Made by a program: the position numbers and the translations under genes | Notes under the pieces: model-generated | Told to the model about the DNA's origin: nothing | What the model saw: only the letters and a program-made list of their open reading frames with translations | The model's database searches: none | Assembly: GCA_041447175.1 (NCBI GenBank) | Contig: CP166960.1 | Location: forward strand, 2,124,519-2,188,518 | Source: Candidatus Bathyarchaeia archaeon | Lineage (GTDB): Archaea; Thermoproteota; Bathyarchaeia; Bathyarchaeales; Bathycorpusculaceae | Direction of reading: 5' to 3' | Length of the DNA: 64,000 bases | Part shown: positions 17,813 through 26,644 of the stretch, piece by piece | How the letters are laid out: each line of letters begins with the position of its first letter | How positions within the stretch are numbered: the first letter of the stretch is position 1

Positions 17813-18211
17813 ATGCATGAATGGGCATTAGCTGAAGCTGTAATCAAAACAGCCGAAGAAATCGCGCAACAAGAAAAATTAAAGCAAGTCAACGAGGTCA
17901 CAATCAAAATCGGGGAGCTTCAAGATGTGGAGCGAGAAATCTTCCGCTTCGCACTTGCCCAGCTTAAACCCCTAAAATTTAAAGAAGCCAAATTTAGAAT
18001 TTTAACTGCCAAAAGCACCCTTAAATGCAAAGTCTGCGGCAACACCTGGCAGTTTAACAAGAAAGAAATGAACGAGGAAACGGTGGAGGCAATCCACTTC
18101 GTTCCAGAAGTGGCTCACACCTACATGAAATGCCCCAAATGCGGCAGCCCGGACTTTGAAATCAGCCAAGGACGAGGCATTTGGCTGGAAAGCATCAAAG
18201 GAGCAAAATAA
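17813..18211 (+). CDS. hypA: Hydrogenase/urease nickel incorporation protein HypA
   Basis: 132 aa. It begins with MHEWALAEAV; Met1, His2 and Glu3 form the nickel site of HypA. Zinc site: CKVC (about residue 68) and CPKC (about residue 105). AAGGAG upstream supports the ATG at 17813 over one 33 nt further out. HypA hands Ni2+ to NiFe hydrogenase precursors. The next gene, 3 nt downstream, is an Mrp/MinD-type ATPase that probably takes the role of HypB. No hydrogenase structural gene lies in the window. Confidence 0.93.
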   Translation: MHEWALAEAVIKTAEEIAQQEKLKQVNEVTIKIGELQDVEREIFRFALAQLKPLKFKEAKFRILTAKSTLKCKVCGNTWQFNKKEMNEETVEAIHFVPEVAHTYMKCPKCGSPDFEISQGRGIWLESIKGAK

Positions 18212-18214
18212 ACG

Positions 18215-18937
18215 GTGGCTGACCCCCGCACAAGCATCATAGCAGACCGGCTTAAACAAATAGACAGAATCATCGCGGTTTCCAGCGGCAAAGGCGGAGT
18301 GGGCAAAAGCATGGTGGCAACTGCACTGTCACTCTCCCTTGCAAAGCGAGGCTGCAGCGTGGGCTTGTTCGATTTAGACTTTACAAGTCCTTCAACGCAT
18401 CTAATTTTGGGTTCTGGGGACGTGCAGCCCACTGAAGAGAAGGGGCTTATTCCGCCCACGGTTGAGGGCTTAGAATACATGTCTCTTGTTTATTACAGCG
18501 GCAACCAAGCAGCACCACTGCGGGGAGCAGAAACCTCAAACGCCCTCATTGAACTGCTTGCCGTCACGTTATGGGGCAAGTTGGACTACCTGATTATTGA
18601 TTCGCCGCCCGGCATTGGAGACGCCATGCTGGATTTGGTGCGGTTGGTGCCACGCATAGAGTTTCTGATAGTAACCACGTCCTCACAGTTGGCGTTTGAA
18701 ACTGTTAAAAAACAGATTCAGCTGTTAAAGGAGCTTAAGGTTCCCGTGGTGGGCATCGTGGAGAACATGAAGATTCCGAAGACAAATAACATTCAGCCCC
18801 CGACGGAGGCGATGGGACTCAAGTTTTTGGGTGAAATTCCCTACGACATAAACGTGGAGCACGCCATCGGCAACCCGCAGAAGCTGCTGTCCACTGGGCT
18901 AGGCAGAAAGGTGTGGCAGGTAGCGCAAACAGTATAA
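18215..18937 (+). CDS. Mrp/MinD-type P-loop ATPase, probable HypB replacement
   Basis: 240 aa from a GTG. The deviant Walker A is SSGKGGVGKS (residues 22-31), switch I DLDFTSPS and switch II LIIDSPPGIGD, as in Mrp/ApbC/NBP35 ATPases. It lacks the CxxC of scaffold-type NBP35. In Thermococcales an Mrp/MinD-type ATPase (mmHypB) next to hypA acts as the nickel-delivery ATPase in place of the GTPase HypB. The tight coupling with hypA here makes that the best reading, but a general Fe-S cluster carrier (Mrp) is the alternative. Confidence 0.75.
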   Translation: MADPRTSIIADRLKQIDRIIAVSSGKGGVGKSMVATALSLSLAKRGCSVGLFDLDFTSPSTHLILGSGDVQPTEEKGLIPPTVEGLEYMSLVYYSGNQAAPLRGAETSNALIELLAVTLWGKLDYLIIDSPPGIGDAMLDLVRLVPRIEFLIVTTSSQLAFETVKKQIQLLKELKVPVVGIVENMKIPKTNNIQPPTEAMGLKFLGEIPYDINVEHAIGNPQKLLSTGLGRKVWQVAQTV

Positions 18938-18973
18938 CAGCCGTTCCCAGTTAACCTTCAAGGAAGGAAGCGG

Positions 18974-19708
18974 TTGCCCACAATCAAAGCTGTTATAACC
19001 GACTACATTGGCACCCTAACAAACGTGCAGTACTACACCATGGGCGCCTCCATGCTCAAACTTTACAATGCGTTAGTGGATTCTGGTTTCCAGATGGACC
19101 AACAAGAGTTTTTAGATGCTTACGGCGTGGCACATGAGAAGTACCGTTTGGTCCGCTTTGGCGAATGTCGGGAAGTTACCAACGCTGTTTGGGTTGCAGA
19201 GGCGCTGCGCAGTTTAGGGTTTGAGGTGACTGCTGCGGATCCGCGGATGAATGCGGCGTTGGATGTGTTTTTTCAGGAGTACATAGATTCGCTTGAGCTA
19301 CGCCCGTATGCTGAGCAGCTTTTGCGCCAAAGTGCAGAAACATGCAAGCTGGGTTTGGTCTCCAACTTTACCTACGCGCCTGTGGTGTTTAACAGCCTGA
19401 AGCAGTTGGGGATAAGCCGATACTTTGATGTTGTTGTGGTTTCGGGGGATTGTGGATGGCGGAAACCTCACGGGCAAATCTTTAGGGATGCATTAAGGCT
19501 GCTGGAGGTTGGGACGCAGGAGGCAGTTTTTATTGGGGATAGCCCAATGGAGGACATTCAGGGAGCTTTGGCTGTGGGTTTGAGAACCGTGTTTGTTCAG
19601 TCCCAGTTTTTTGGGTTAAAGGAACTGGAAGCCAGCGGGCAGAAACCCAATTTTGTCATGGCGGATTTGGAGGAAATCAGCAGAAGATTTGCAGAAATCA
19701 CCGCGTAG
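18974..19708 (+). CDS. HAD-superfamily hydrolase, haloacid-dehalogenase-like motif I
   Basis: 244 aa, TTG start with AGGAAGG upstream. HAD motifs: motif I DYIGTLT (residue 9), motif II LGLVSNFT, motif III lysine in WRKPHGQIF, motif IV FIGDSPMEDIQGA. Motif I keeps the nucleophilic Asp but has Ile where phosphatases have a second Asp (DxD), a pattern seen in dehalogenase-like and some non-phosphatase HADs. The cap is the alpha-helical C1 type. The substrate is unknown. Confidence 0.8.
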   Translation: MPTIKAVITDYIGTLTNVQYYTMGASMLKLYNALVDSGFQMDQQEFLDAYGVAHEKYRLVRFGECREVTNAVWVAEALRSLGFEVTAADPRMNAALDVFFQEYIDSLELRPYAEQLLRQSAETCKLGLVSNFTYAPVVFNSLKQLGISRYFDVVVVSGDCGWRKPHGQIFRDALRLLEVGTQEAVFIGDSPMEDIQGALAVGLRTVFVQSQFFGLKELEASGQKPNFVMADLEEISRRFAEITA

Positions 19709-19862
19709 CCATCTTCCTTGAAGGTGGGGCACCCGCAAGCCACAGTTGCAAATTTGGCTTTTGAAGGTTTACCCTCCATGGTTTTTAGCTGAAAATGTCC
19801 TAAAAGCTCATAAGCACCCGTTTTCACTTATGCCAATGTTGCACTAAAAAAGGGGTATTTGT

Positions 19863-21350
19863 ATAGGCTGCGGAGTATTTGGCGCAATAAACTTCGAAAA
19901 ACAACCCGTCTTCTCTTACGTTTACTGGGGACTAAGAGCCCAAAACCACCGAGGACACCAGTCCCACGGCTTCTTAACCTACTATCAAGGCAACTTTTTC
20001 AGCTACAAAAACTTGGACCTTGTTCCTAAACTGAAATCCAGCGCCATCCAAGAATGGTTCAGGCGACTGCCAGGACACATCGGCATCGCCAACGTACGTT
20101 ACACCACCTCAGGAAAATGTGACGAAGAATCCATCGTGCAGGGCACACAGCCCATGACGGCGGAGTCAGGCGGCATTAAACTGGCGGTTTCCTTCAACGG
20201 AAACATCGTCAACACGCAGCAGTTGCTTCAGGAAATCACTCAACAGTTCCCCAACTTTTCATGCGCCTGCGACTCAGACCTGGTCTGCACCAAGCTGCTG
20301 ATTGAACTGAAAAGCGGCAAAGACTTCCCCGCAGCAGTCAAAGCCACCATGCTCAGCTTAGACGGCGCTTTCTCGGTGATTGGCATAACAGGCGAAGGAA
20401 CCCTGTTTGCGTTTAAAGACCCCCACGGCATAAAACCTCTCTGCGCAGGCCACAGCCCCGACGAGAAAACCTTTGTTTTTTCTTCTGAAACCGTCAGCTT
20501 GGACATTAACGGGTTTAAGCGTGATTTTGAGTTAGAAGCTGGTGAATTGGTCATAGCGACCAAGGATGGTTTTAAGCGGCAACAGCTTATTGAAAACCCA
20601 AAGAAGGCGTTTTGCGCTTTTGAGTTTGCCTACTTTGCCCGACCTGACTCGCGGTTCAACGGCAAGTACGTCTACGAGATTCGAGAGGATTTTGGCAGAA
20701 ACATCGTGAAAGAGTTCCCGGAAATCGCCAAAGACGCCGACATCGTAGTCTCGGTGCCTGAGACCGGTGATGACCCCGCAATGGGGGTGCATGAAGAGTC
20801 AGGGCTGCGATGGGAACGCGCCAGTCGGCGGCACCGCTACGTCACCGAGCGCGCCTTTATTCTGCTAAACAACGAGCGGTACTCCACTATAGACCGCAAA
20901 GTGAACATCCTCAGCTCCAAAGTTGAGGGAAAACGCGTCATCGTAACCGAGGACAGCGTCGTACGCGGCGACACCACCAAAGTGGTCATTGAGAAGCTGC
21001 GCAGGTCAGGCGCCAAAAAGGTGTACATGTTTGTCACCTTCCCCCGCATCATCGGACCCTGCTTTTACGGCATCGACATGTCCACCTATGGGCAGTTGAT
21101 AGGCTCCAAACACACTGAGGAGGAAATCGCCAAAATCATCGGCGCCGACGCCGTCTGCTACCAATCCATTGAGAATTTGGTGAAGGCGTCAGGCTGCACG
21201 AAGGATGAGCTTTGTTTAGGGTGCATCACGGGCAAGTACCCGACGCCGCTGGCTCAGAAAGTAGCTGATGAGATGAAGCAAAAGTTTCTGCATGGGTTCG
21301 TGGAGAAAGGACGCATCTACGAGGAAGGCAACGAAGCCACCACCACGTAG
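19863..21350 (+). CDS. purF: Amidophosphoribosyltransferase PurF, with no standard start codon
   Basis: First enzyme of purine synthesis: PRPP + glutamine to phosphoribosylamine. The Ntn-hydrolase nucleophile Cys and its block GCGVFGAINF are encoded from 19866. Then come WGLRAQNHRGHQSHG, the PRPP loop VTEDSVVRGDTT and the C-terminal cysteines of ELCLGCITGKYPTP. A TTG at 20013 would remove the catalytic Cys. Between the upstream in-frame stop (19845) and the Cys there is no ATG, GTG or TTG; only ATT (19857) and ATA (19863). AGGGG (19851-19855) is well placed for ATA. Alternatively a 1-nt indel separates TTG at 19859 from the frame. purD follows. Confidence 0.85.
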   Translation: MGCGVFGAINFEKQPVFSYVYWGLRAQNHRGHQSHGFLTYYQGNFFSYKNLDLVPKLKSSAIQEWFRRLPGHIGIANVRYTTSGKCDEESIVQGTQPMTAESGGIKLAVSFNGNIVNTQQLLQEITQQFPNFSCACDSDLVCTKLLIELKSGKDFPAAVKATMLSLDGAFSVIGITGEGTLFAFKDPHGIKPLCAGHSPDEKTFVFSSETVSLDINGFKRDFELEAGELVIATKDGFKRQQLIENPKKAFCAFEFAYFARPDSRFNGKYVYEIREDFGRNIVKEFPEIAKDADIVVSVPETGDDPAMGVHEESGLRWERASRRHRYVTERAFILLNNERYSTIDRKVNILSSKVEGKRVIVTEDSVVRGDTTKVVIEKLRRSGAKKVYMFVTFPRIIGPCFYGIDMSTYGQLIGSKHTEEEIAKIIGADAVCYQSIENLVKASGCTKDELCLGCITGKYPTPLAQKVADEMKQKFLHGFVEKGRIYEEGNEATTT

Positions 21351-21408
21351 GCAGTGTAAAACAATTTAAGCCGATGCGCGAATTCTGTATCCAAACGGTG
21401 TATTCCCG

Positions 21409-22818
21409 ATGGAAAAGATAGGTGTACTGGTTGTTTCGTATGGTGCCCGAGAAGCCGCCATGGTTGACGCCCTGAGCCGAAGCCCAAACTACAAAGTCGA
21501 ATTATACGTTACCGACAAGCAACGCAACCCCTTCAACGTAGAAAAAGCAGCAAAACATGTGGTTATTCCTGACTTGAACGTGGAGGCAATTTGCAAATTC
21601 GCCCAAGCCAACAAGGATGCAATTGACTTTGCTCTCGTGGGACCTGAAAAACCCATAATTGAAGGCGCCCGCGACCAAATTGAGGAACAGACAGGCATCC
21701 CCGTCATCTGCCCCAAACAGGAATACGCCATCGAAGTCAGCAAAGTCCAGCAACGCCTGCTTTTCCAAGAAATCGCGCCTGAAGCCAATCCGCGGTTTAA
21801 GGTTTTTGAGCCTAAAGACTACAAGGGCACCGAAGAAGTGAAAACTGCCGTTTACCGATGGCTAGACGAGTTGGACAATCAAGCCGTCGTTAAGCCCGAC
21901 CGACCAACCGCAGGCAAAGGCGTGGGGGTCTGGGGCGACCACTTCACGACGCGGGAGCAGCTGTTTGAGCATTTCATGTCTAACTTTCAGTATGGCACCG
22001 TCATAGTCGAGGAGAAAATTGATGGGGAAGAATCCAGCTTCATGGCTTTCTGTGACGGAAAACACCTCGCCGTCTTGCCCGACACACGCGACCACAAACG
22101 CGCCTTCGACGACGACCGCGGACCCAACACGGGCGGCATGGGCAGCTACAAAGACACCCAAGACGTTTTGCCCTTCATGACAGCGGCGGACCGCGAAAAC
22201 GAACTCTCCATCGCGCAAAGAATTTTCCAGCATTGGGTCTCAAAGATGCCTGACCCCTCCGCTGTTCGAGGTGTACCACTGTATTTGGCGTTCATGCACA
22301 CCGCCAAGGGACCTAAGATTCTTGAAAACAACAGCCGCCCAGGCGACCCCGAAATCATGAACATCCTGCCCATTTTGAAGGATGATTTTGTGGATGTCTG
22401 CTTTGGGATGCTCGAGGGCACGTTGAACCGCGTGGATGTGGAGAAAGCCGCGACGGTTTTAACTTACAAGGTTCCGCCCAGCTACGGCGGCTACTTGGAG
22501 GTTTTCCCCAGCAAAGTCAACAACGCCGAGATAGGCGAACCAGTGGATTTGTCAGCGGCTTATGGGCTGTCCCGCAAGTTTGGCGACGAAATCCGCGTCT
22601 ACCCCGGCAGCATGGAGCTTCGCGACGGCAAAACTTACGCGCTCAAATCCCGTGTGGTCGGCGTTTTGGGCGTAGGCGACTCCATTGAGGAAGCCAGGGC
22701 AGTCAGTTTCGAAGGCATCAACGCCATCAAAGGCGGCGCCCTCTGGAACCGCAGTGACGTTGCGTCAAAGCAAACCATCGCAAACAGCATCAGGCACATG
22801 CAGCAGCTGAGGGCGTAA
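21409..22818 (+). CDS. purD: Phosphoribosylamine-glycine ligase PurD
   Basis: 469 aa ATP-grasp enzyme joining phosphoribosylamine and glycine to GAR, the step after PurF. Marks: VLVVSYGAREAAM at the N-terminus, DFALVGPEKPI, the ATP-grasp strand AVVKPDRPTAGKGVGVWG, GPNTGGMGSYKDT, and the metal site LENNSRPGDPEIMNIL. It is longer than bacterial PurD (about 420-430) with an extended C-terminal region. It lies 58 nt after purF, and the next gene starts 2 nt after it, so purF-purD-COG4030-ftr-pfkB form one run. Confidence 0.93.
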   Translation: MEKIGVLVVSYGAREAAMVDALSRSPNYKVELYVTDKQRNPFNVEKAAKHVVIPDLNVEAICKFAQANKDAIDFALVGPEKPIIEGARDQIEEQTGIPVICPKQEYAIEVSKVQQRLLFQEIAPEANPRFKVFEPKDYKGTEEVKTAVYRWLDELDNQAVVKPDRPTAGKGVGVWGDHFTTREQLFEHFMSNFQYGTVIVEEKIDGEESSFMAFCDGKHLAVLPDTRDHKRAFDDDRGPNTGGMGSYKDTQDVLPFMTAADRENELSIAQRIFQHWVSKMPDPSAVRGVPLYLAFMHTAKGPKILENNSRPGDPEIMNILPILKDDFVDVCFGMLEGTLNRVDVEKAATVLTYKVPPSYGGYLEVFPSKVNNAEIGEPVDLSAAYGLSRKFGDEIRVYPGSMELRDGKTYALKSRVVGVLGVGDSIEEARAVSFEGINAIKGGALWNRSDVASKQTIANSIRHMQQLRA

Positions 22819-22820
22819 CG

Positions 22821-23903
22821 TTGAAGCGCGTTTTCGTTTCAGACTGTGAAGGACCCATATCCAAAAACGACAACGCCTTTGAGTTAACCGCCCAGTTTGT
22901 GCCCAGCGGCGACAAACTCTTCACCGCCATCAGCCGATACGACGATGTGCTTGCTGACGTGTTCCAAAGACAGGGTTACAACGCGGGCGACACACTCAAG
23001 CTGATTTTGCCTTTTTTGAAAGCCTACGACATAACCGACAGGCAAATGCAGGAGTTTTCCGCACAGACCCTGTTGCTCATTGCAGGCACCAAAAAAACTC
23101 TGCGGCACATCTTGGGCGTTGCGGAAGCCTTCATTGTAAGCACCAGCTACGAACACTACATCAGGGCACTGTGTGAGTGTGTGGGTTTTCCGTTTGAAAA
23201 CGCCTACTGCACGCGTCTTTGCATGAACAAGCACCACTTATCGGAAGAGGAGAAGGTGACGCTAAAGGCACTTGCCGCAGAAATCGCCGCCATGCCTCCC
23301 ATAGACGCACCTGTCGACACAAAAACGCTCGAGGACTTTTCTCTAATCGACCAAGGAACCCTTCGGCGGTTGGATGAGATTTTCTGGACCCAAATCCCGC
23401 GCATGAACATCGGCAAAATCTTCTCCGAAGTCACAGCTGTTGGTGGTGAGCAGAAAGCCCAAGCCATCCGCGACTTAACCAAAAAAAGGCAGCTGCCCCT
23501 CTCAGGCGTCATGTATGTCGGCGACAGCATCACCGATGTGCAAGCTTTCAGGTTGGTTCGCGAAAATGGGGGGTTAACGGTCTCTTTTAACGGCAACGGT
23601 TACGCGGTTCGGAATGCTGAGGTGTCGGTTATGTCGGAAAACAACCTTGTCAGCGCTGTCTTAGCCGACGTTTTCCTCAACTACGGAAAAGCTCAAGTCC
23701 TGCAGCTGGTGGAGAACTGGAGTCCAGAAGCCCTCAAAGCCAGCCCCGCCAACCCCGCCCTCCTTAACCTCCTGTTGGAGGTGTATTCTGGCGAGTTGCC
23801 GAAGGTTCAAATAGTTACAGATGCGAATATGGAATCATTAAGCTCGGAGAGCGGCAAGTTTAGGAAGCACGTGAGAGGCGAAGCTGTTGGGAAACTCGGA
23901 TGA
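22821..23903 (+). CDS. HAD-like protein of the archaeal COG4030 / EhaR-like family
   Basis: 360 aa. It starts VFVSDCEGPISKNDNAFEL, the diagnostic motif I of an archaeal HAD family sometimes labelled energy-converting hydrogenase A subunit R. Motif II is FIVSTSYEHYIRAL and motif IV YVGDSITDVQAF. The motif I loop is DCEGP, so the canonical second Asp is replaced by Glu. Its role is unknown; the EhaR label comes from gene position in methanogens and not from biochemistry. The start follows purD by 2 nt and its end overlaps ftr by 17 nt, which implies coupled expression. Confidence 0.8.
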   Translation: MKRVFVSDCEGPISKNDNAFELTAQFVPSGDKLFTAISRYDDVLADVFQRQGYNAGDTLKLILPFLKAYDITDRQMQEFSAQTLLLIAGTKKTLRHILGVAEAFIVSTSYEHYIRALCECVGFPFENAYCTRLCMNKHHLSEEEKVTLKALAAEIAAMPPIDAPVDTKTLEDFSLIDQGTLRRLDEIFWTQIPRMNIGKIFSEVTAVGGEQKAQAIRDLTKKRQLPLSGVMYVGDSITDVQAFRLVRENGGLTVSFNGNGYAVRNAEVSVMSENNLVSAVLADVFLNYGKAQVLQLVENWSPEALKASPANPALLNLLLEVYSGELPKVQIVTDANMESLSSESGKFRKHVRGEAVGKLG

Positions 23904-24810
23904 AATAAAAGCGCCTGTTGAGGACACATTTGCAGAAGCCTTTGAGGGCATTTTTTGCCGCATAGCCGTCACCGCAGACGATGAACGCACCCTGCGAGCC
24001 GCGGCGGAAGATGCCACGTCCACGCCCAGCGTCGTCATTGGCAGAGTTGAAGGCGGCATCGAACGCTACCTCACCAAGAAAGAAACCCCCGACCAACGCC
24101 TCGGCGCAATTCTACAGTTCTGGGCAGAAATTAACCCCAAAAAAACCTTCCCCGAAACCCTCAAAAAATTCGAAGCGGAACTCAGCTACCGCATCCGCCA
24201 AGACATCCTCGTCAAACCCTTCACCGCGGTCTTCGACTGGCTGCCCGAAGCTGAGGGTAAGCTGGATATGATGGAGCGGGTGGGGCACTGCGGCGATGGC
24301 TACGAATACGTCGAAAAACGCTACGGCAGAAAAGTCATCGTCGTTCCCCTTATGGTACCTGACTTTATTATCGAGCGCCACATTGGGTACGCGCATGGCG
24401 TTACGGGTGGGAATTTTTGGTTGATGTGTGAAAATAAGCATGCGATGATGAAGGCGGGCGATAGAGCGCTTGAGGCGATTCACCGCGTCGCTGGGGTAGT
24501 GACGCCGTTTGATGTGTGCTCGGCGGGTTCTAAGCCTGAAACACATTTTCCGCTGATTGGCCCCACCACAAACCACCTTTACTGTCCGTCACTTAAGCCG
24601 AAGCTTGGCGATGCCTCCAAGGTGCCCGACGGCGTCAAATACATTCCCGAAATCGTCGTCAACGGCACCTCCATGGATGCAGTAAAAGCCGCCATGAAAG
24701 CAGGCATCGAAGCCGCACGCACAGTCAAGGGGGTGGTGCTGGTTTCGGCGGGCAACTACGGCGGCAAACTGGGCAAGTACCAAATCCGCTTGCTGGAGCT
24801 GGTGCAGTGA
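23887..24810 (+). CDS. ftr: Formylmethanofuran:tetrahydromethanopterin formyltransferase
   Basis: 307 aa, the normal length of Ftr. Marks: VEDTFAEAFEGIFCRIAVTA at the N-terminus, HCGDGYEYVE, GVTGGNFWLMCE, TPFDVCSAGSKPE, TTNHLYCPSL and the C-terminal SAGNYGGKLGKY. It moves the formyl group between methanofuran and tetrahydromethanopterin, the second step of the archaeal methyl branch of the Wood-Ljungdahl pathway. TTG start at 23887 inside the end of the preceding gene; its stop overlaps the next gene by GTGA. Placement in a purine operon is unusual. Confidence 0.92.
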   Translation: MGNSDEIKAPVEDTFAEAFEGIFCRIAVTADDERTLRAAAEDATSTPSVVIGRVEGGIERYLTKKETPDQRLGAILQFWAEINPKKTFPETLKKFEAELSYRIRQDILVKPFTAVFDWLPEAEGKLDMMERVGHCGDGYEYVEKRYGRKVIVVPLMVPDFIIERHIGYAHGVTGGNFWLMCENKHAMMKAGDRALEAIHRVAGVVTPFDVCSAGSKPETHFPLIGPTTNHLYCPSLKPKLGDASKVPDGVKYIPEIVVNGTSMDAVKAAMKAGIEAARTVKGVVLVSAGNYGGKLGKYQIRLLELVQ

Positions 24811-25721
24811 GCCGCTTTGACTTTGTGGGGTTTGGCGCGCTCAACGTGGATAAGCTTTTCAAAGTGAAGCGCATTGCGCACGCGGAGGAGGAGAGTTTTG
24901 TGCAGATGCATGAGGAAGCTTGCGGGGGCTCTGCAGCCAACACCGCCGTGGGCTTGGCGCGGCTCGGATGCAAGGCTGGCTTCATCGGCAAGGTGGGCGA
25001 CGATAGGGAAGGCAACCTGCTCACACAGGACTTCCGCAGGGAAAGCGTTGATACGTCGGGCATTGTTCGCGCGGAGTATGGTGAAAGCGGCACGGTGATG
25101 GGATTTGTGGACGAGGCGGGGCAGAGAGCGCTTTACATTCACTCAGGAGTTAACGACTCCATAGCCCCCGAAGAAATACGTGGCGAATACGTTTCGGGGG
25201 CGCGGTTTGTGCATTTGACATCTTTTGTGGGCGAAAAAAGCTTCCGAACCCAAAAACAACTTATTCAAAAATTGCCCCCCGAGGTCAGAGTCAGCTTTGA
25301 CCCCGGCGCGCTCTACGCACAGAAAGGCTACAGCCAACTTGAACCAATAATATCGAAAACTTACCTCATGATGCCCAACGCCAGAGAACTCCAGCGTATC
25401 ACAGGCAAAAAGACCCCCGAAGAGGGCGCAGCTTTTCTCTTGGACAAAGGCGTCAAGGTGGTGGCGGTAAAGCTTGGCGGCGAAGGTTGCTACGTGACCG
25501 ACGGCACAGAAAACCATACGACCCCTGCCTTCAAAGTGTCCGCGGTGGACACGACAGGCGCAGGAGACGCATTTAACGCAGGCTTCCTCTACGGTTTACT
25601 GAACGGCAAGGCGCTGCAAGAGTGCGGCAGGCTGGGCAACTTTGTTGCGTCCAGATGCGTGACCAAGATGGGGGCCCGCACTGGGTTACCTTACAAGCGG
25701 GATTTAGAGTCGCTTGGCTAA
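24807..25721 (+). CDS. PfkB-family (ribokinase-like) sugar or nucleoside kinase
   Basis: 304 aa. Marks of the family: FDFVGFGALNVDKLF at the N-terminus, the GG substrate loop ACGGSAANTAVGLARLG, and the C-terminal catalytic anion hole VDTTGAGDAFNAGFLYG with its Asp base. It phosphorylates a sugar, nucleoside or similar hydroxyl; the exact substrate cannot be read from sequence. GTG start overlaps the ftr stop by 4 nt (GTGA). The company of purF/purD would suit a purine nucleoside kinase (inference). Confidence 0.88.
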   Translation: MSRFDFVGFGALNVDKLFKVKRIAHAEEESFVQMHEEACGGSAANTAVGLARLGCKAGFIGKVGDDREGNLLTQDFRRESVDTSGIVRAEYGESGTVMGFVDEAGQRALYIHSGVNDSIAPEEIRGEYVSGARFVHLTSFVGEKSFRTQKQLIQKLPPEVRVSFDPGALYAQKGYSQLEPIISKTYLMMPNARELQRITGKKTPEEGAAFLLDKGVKVVAVKLGGEGCYVTDGTENHTTPAFKVSAVDTTGAGDAFNAGFLYGLLNGKALQECGRLGNFVASRCVTKMGARTGLPYKRDLESLG

Positions 25722-25823
25722 CTCGCTCTGTTTGGTTTTCTGCCACAGCATAGACCCCCTCCCCGGTTTTCTGCATACAATTTCTAATAGCATCCAAATA
25801 TGTCCCTGCAAAACACGGACGGG

Positions 25824-26642
25824 TTAGAGTTTTTTGGCTAAGTGGTCAATTAGGCTTTCGAAGATGAGTTTTCCGTCGCCGTACTGCGGCATCGCCTGCT
25901 GGGCGGTCCAGTCAGGTTGCTGCCACCAGTAGAATGCGCGTTCAGGGTGGGGCATTAAACCAAAGATTGTGCCTTCGCGGTTGCAGACGCCTGCGATGTC
26001 ATGCAAGCTGCCGTTGGGGTTGGCGGGGTACTCGCCGTTTGCGTCGGCGCCGTTTTTGTGGCAGTAACGCAACACAACCATGTCTTCGTCGAGTAGTTTT
26101 TGGAGCAGTTGGGCTTCTTTTTCTTTAGGCAACAGGAACCTGCCCTCCCCATTGGCGATGGGCATGCGCAGAACCGCGTTTTGGGGAATTTTGTTTGTGA
26201 AGATGCATTTGCCGTGGTTGGCGTTTTTGAGGTAGACCCATTCGCATTTGAAGCCCTGCGGAATGTTGTTTGCCAAAGACGCCTCAGGATACAGGCTGAC
26301 GCCTTCAAAGCCGGGCAGTAAGCCTTCTTCGACCAGAATTTGGAAGCCGTTACATATGCCCAGTATGGGACGGCCCGCGTCGATGAATTTGTGCAGGTCT
26401 TTGCCTAGTTTAGCCGAGAGCATACGTGCAAATATGGCGCCTGAGCGGACGTAGTCGCCATAGCTAAAGCCCCCAGGGAAAACCAACGCGTGGTAATCCA
26501 TCAGGTTCTGGGCTTTTATGACTTCGTTAAGATGTCGTGTTTCTGCCTGCACGCCAAGGGCTTGGAGGGCGCGTTGGGTTTCGGCGTCGCAGTTGGTTCC
26601 GCCCACCCGCATAACCAAGACGCGAACTTCGTTAAGCTTCAT
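25824..26642 (-). CDS. purQ: FGAM synthase glutaminase subunit PurQ
   Basis: 272 aa class I amidotransferase. The catalytic Cys is in PILGICNGFQ, the His/Glu in GLMPHPERA; it also has VFPGGFSYGDYVRSGAI. It releases ammonia from glutamine for PurL. The ATG at 26642 follows GGAGG and lies 2 nt after the purL stop; the longer frame to 26675 is rejected because it runs into purL. It is last in the purM-purS-purL-purQ run on the minus strand. Confidence 0.94.
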   Translation of the reverse strand: MKLNEVRVLVMRVGGTNCDAETQRALQALGVQAETRHLNEVIKAQNLMDYHALVFPGGFSYGDYVRSGAIFARMLSAKLGKDLHKFIDAGRPILGICNGFQILVEEGLLPGFEGVSLYPEASLANNIPQGFKCEWVYLKNANHGKCIFTNKIPQNAVLRMPIANGEGRFLLPKEKEAQLLQKLLDEDMVVLRYCHKNGADANGEYPANPNGSLHDIAGVCNREGTIFGLMPHPERAFYWWQQPDWTAQQAMPQYGDGKLIFESLIDHLAKKL

Positions 26643-26644
26643 GT

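Noticed and set aside
19597-19827. 76-codon minus-strand frame with CGCP near purF
   Set aside because: It overlaps the end of the HAD gene by over 100 nt, has no family match, and most of it is the complement of that coding sequence.
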